Below, piece by piece: positions 44,607 to 46,741 of a DNA stretch of 46,741 nucleotides. Source of the DNA: Deltaproteobacteria bacterium (lineage in GTDB: Bacteria > Desulfobacterota > Desulfarculia > Adiutricales > Adiutricaceae). Position numbers and translations under genes: made by a program. How positions within the stretch are numbered: position 1 is the first letter of the stretch; every line of letters starts with the position of its first letter. The stretch covers positions 1-46,741 of the forward strand of contig JAISRZ010000122.1 in NCBI GenBank assembly GCA_031273455.1, read 5' to 3'. The notes below the pieces were generated by a model. That model made no database searches. It had not been told where the DNA came from and saw nothing but the letters and a program-made list of their open reading frames with translations.

Positions 44607-45437
44607 CCGCTAGCCGCCCTTTTTCGCCCTTAAACTTACAAACACCCACCTCAGATCTAGAGCCTCTCTAGACCCCCTTTTTGACCGCCCTGACCTTCCC
44701 CCCCACGGACCGCCAACCTACGCCCGAAACTTCCGGTTTTAGGCCCCCCCAGTTTTCGACCGTCCTTGACCCCCATCTCTTCAAAGATCAAAAGACCATT
44801 AAAACCCGATAGTTACGATGTGTTTTAGTAGTTAAAGAAGCTTTATTTTGTTATTAATAACTAAAACATATTTAAACACTACAAACACATTAATTTTCAT
44901 GTGAAATACGGTTATTTAACCTAACCGCGCCCGGTCGCTTCGCCCTTAAGCGTCTGGGAAAAAATTATTTGGCCATTTTTTCGGACTAATTAGAGCCTCG
45001 CTAATCCTTACCATATAACGACTATTTGAATTATGTCTCGTGAAAGCCTTTATTGGAAAGCGTTTTAATTAGAATGATTTTTTTAATCCTTATAAATCAA
45101 GGCTTTTAGAAGGTGACGTTTTGTTTAGCCTATCTTTATAAGGATAAAAAAAGTTTGGCGCGAGATACGCGTTATATAATAAGGATTTCCGCGATAGTCT
45201 TATCGCAAATGACGTAAATACGCTCATTTAAAGGGTTGTCAAAATAAAAATAGCGCTTATTTTAGTTTCAAGGACGAATTAAGACTTTAACCCGTTTTTT
45301 GGTCCTCGCCTTTTTCCCGACCATTTTATTCGTTAAACCACCCCGATTGAGGGGGTTCGCTAGAAAAGTCTTTTGAGGGCTTAAAAGGTGAATAAATACT
45401 CTAAAGCCAGCCATCTGGCTCTAAAAGGAGAGTTATG
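44607..45437. other. Gap upstream of lon
   Basis: No gene is supported. After a C-rich start it is AT-rich from about 44790. It contains an imperfect dyad of 15-base arms (13 of 15 pairs) at 44821-44835 and 44854-44868. I see no clean heat-shock (sigma-32 or CIRCE) element before lon, though several TATAAT-like hexamers occur. Confidence 0.5.
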
Positions 45438-46741
45438 ATGAAGACCGGTATTTTCAATGGGGGACAACATCGTCCATCTGATCTCGAGCTGGACTTAGAG
45501 TTAGAGAACCAGATCGTGGAAATCCCCGAGCTCTTGAATCTTTTGCCCATGGTTGAGCTCAATTCCTTTCCCGGAATTTCCACCACCATCTCCGTTAGCG
45601 AAGAGTCCACTCGGGAGACCATCTTAAAGAGTTTCCAAGGGGACCGCTTGGTGGCCTTGTTCGCTTTAAGGTCTTTGAGCGTGGACCCCAGCGATCTCCG
45701 GAAGGAGGACTTTTTTGCCGTGGGGGTGGCGGCGGAGATCTTGGAGGTGACGGAGCGGGACAATAATTACCTCAAAGTCGATATTTTGGGCCTTAAGCGG
45801 ATCTTCCTGGTGGAATGTTTACCCGGAGAGATTCCCCAGGTGGTGACTCGCCCGACCCCGGTGGAAGTCTGGGACGAGGAAACCCTGAACCCCTTAGTCT
45901 TAGAGGCGAAAAAGCTCTACGCCGACTATTTAAGCTACCATCAAGGGCAGCCCGCGGATCCCCAGAAGATCGAGCGTTTTTTGGAAAGAGAGCCCGCCAA
46001 GCTCGCGGATTTAATCATGTCCACTTTACCCATGAAGACGGAGAAAAGGATCGAGTTCTTGCTCATTGAGAACATCGTGGACCGGTTCCAAAAGCTTATC
46101 GAGCATTTGAACTGGAATCTTATCGATCAGGAAGCGGCCAAAGCCATTGGGAAGCGCATGGAGGAAAGCTTAAGCCGCCAAGATCGCGATAGCCGCTTAC
46201 GGGAGCAGCTGAAGGCCATCCGAGTGGAGTTGGGGGAAGAGGACGAGCTTAACGAAATTCTCCTTTTGGAGGAGAACCTTAAGACGCGACAGCTGCCCTT
46301 AGAGGCGAAAATCGTGGCCGAACGGGAGTTAAAGCGGTTAAAGATGACGCCACCGCACACGCCCGAGTACGGGGTTATCCAGCAGTTTTTAGAGTGGATC
46401 GTCGATCTTCCTTGGGATCGCTCGGGGCCAGTCAATGAGGACTTAGGTTTGGCCCGGCGGATCTTAGAGCGCGATCACTATGGCCTCGATAACGTTAAGA
46501 AACGGATCTTGGAGTTCATGGCCGTCCATCAGCTAACCCCGAACCGCCGAGGGCCTATTATGTGCCTAACCGGACCGCCAGGCGTGGGCAAGACCTCTTT
46601 AGCCAGCTCCATCGCGGAGGCGTTAGGCCGGAAGTTTGTCCGCGTCTCCTTGGGCGGGGTTAAAGACGAGGCCGAGATTAGGGGCCATCGGCGGACTTAT
46701 GTGGGGGCCAGGCCCGGTCGGGTCATCGCGGCCATCTCTAA
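45438..46741 (+). CDS. lon: ATP-dependent protease Lon, 5' part (cut by the window end)
   Basis: A continuous frame of 434 codons to the end of the window. The first 200 residues are the Lon substrate-binding N domain (VEIPELLNLLPMVELNSFPG, GDRLVALFALRS). A helical part with RLREQLKAIRVELGEED follows, then the start of the AAA domain: YGLDNVKKRILEF and Walker A GPPGVGKTSL (residues 379-388), then RGHRRTYVGARPGR. Walker B and the Ser-Lys catalytic dyad lie beyond the window. AAAGGAG is 7 bases before this ATG; an ATG three bases earlier is possible but too close. It degrades misfolded and regulatory proteins, including antitoxins. Confidence 0.95.
   Translation, partial: MKTGIFNGGQHRPSDLELDLELENQIVEIPELLNLLPMVELNSFPGISTTISVSEESTRETILKSFQGDRLVALFALRSLSVDPSDLRKEDFFAVGVAAEILEVTERDNNYLKVDILGLKRIFLVECLPGEIPQVVTRPTPVEVWDEETLNPLVLEAKKLYADYLSYHQGQPADPQKIERFLEREPAKLADLIMSTLPMKTEKRIEFLLIENIVDRFQKLIEHLNWNLIDQEAAKAIGKRMEESLSRQDRDSRLREQLKAIRVELGEEDELNEILLLEENLKTRQLPLEAKIVAERELKRLKMTPPHTPEYGVIQQFLEWIVDLPWDRSGPVNEDLGLARRILERDHYGLDNVKKRILEFMAVHQLTPNRRGPIMCLTGPPGVGKTSLASSIAEALGRKFVRVSLGGVKDEAEIRGHRRTYVGARPGRVIAAIS

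Overview
The window is a roughly 47-kb piece of a bacterial chromosome, most likely from an anaerobic deltaproteobacterium (Desulfobacterota). The pointers are a nitrogenase-like DK pair, a DUF3786 protein, a HesB/IscA-like protein with a Cys-rich tail and a free-standing biotinyl domain; this placement is inference. The backbone is fairly GC-rich and is broken by strongly AT-rich patches that hold the accessory genes and several long non-coding gaps.

Layout. 1-1600: a small basic ORF and the remains of a type I restriction specificity gene. 1395-7335: promoter, structured leader with terminator, then nitrogenase-like D and K subunits and a NitT/TauT-type ABC importer (permease, ATPase, binding protein) reading as one operon; no NifH-like reductase is present. 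7462-8597: tyrA and tRNA-Pro(GGG). 8600-22960: an AT-rich island holding a DNA methyltransferase, a YjzC-like small protein, a large exported protein of unknown function, a small membrane protein, and a four-gene overlapping operon ending in a 1741-residue DEAH helicase with a DUF1998-type C-terminus. That operon is the best candidate for an undescribed system, probably anti-phage. 22969-30274: ftsY and smc (overlapping; smc carries an acidic repeat insertion) and an MFS transporter. 30275-32455: a Panacea-domain toxin-antitoxin-like operon lying between two imperfect direct repeats. Each repeat carries a sigma-54-type promoter (one intact, one with a mutated -12), and a truncated nucleotidyltransferase follows the second. 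33125-38047: a Sel1-repeat protein, DUF3786, an IscA-like protein, rsmE, prmA, an amidohydrolase and a biotinyl carrier. 38048-39223: a gap with a tandem array of short near-palindromes. 39224-44606: two MFS transporters, a YmdB-type phosphodiesterase and a second Sel1 protein. 45438-end: the 5' part of lon.

How the parts fit. The D/K-ABC operon looks like an uptake-plus-reduction unit, possibly for an organosulfur or other small compound, with a reductase supplied from elsewhere. In the island, the CoiA-like, coiled-coil, unknown and helicase proteins are translationally coupled (ATGA, ATGA and TAATG junctions), so they probably act together in fixed proportion. The rest of the window is housekeeping: protein targeting, chromosome organisation, translation-factor modification and proteolysis.
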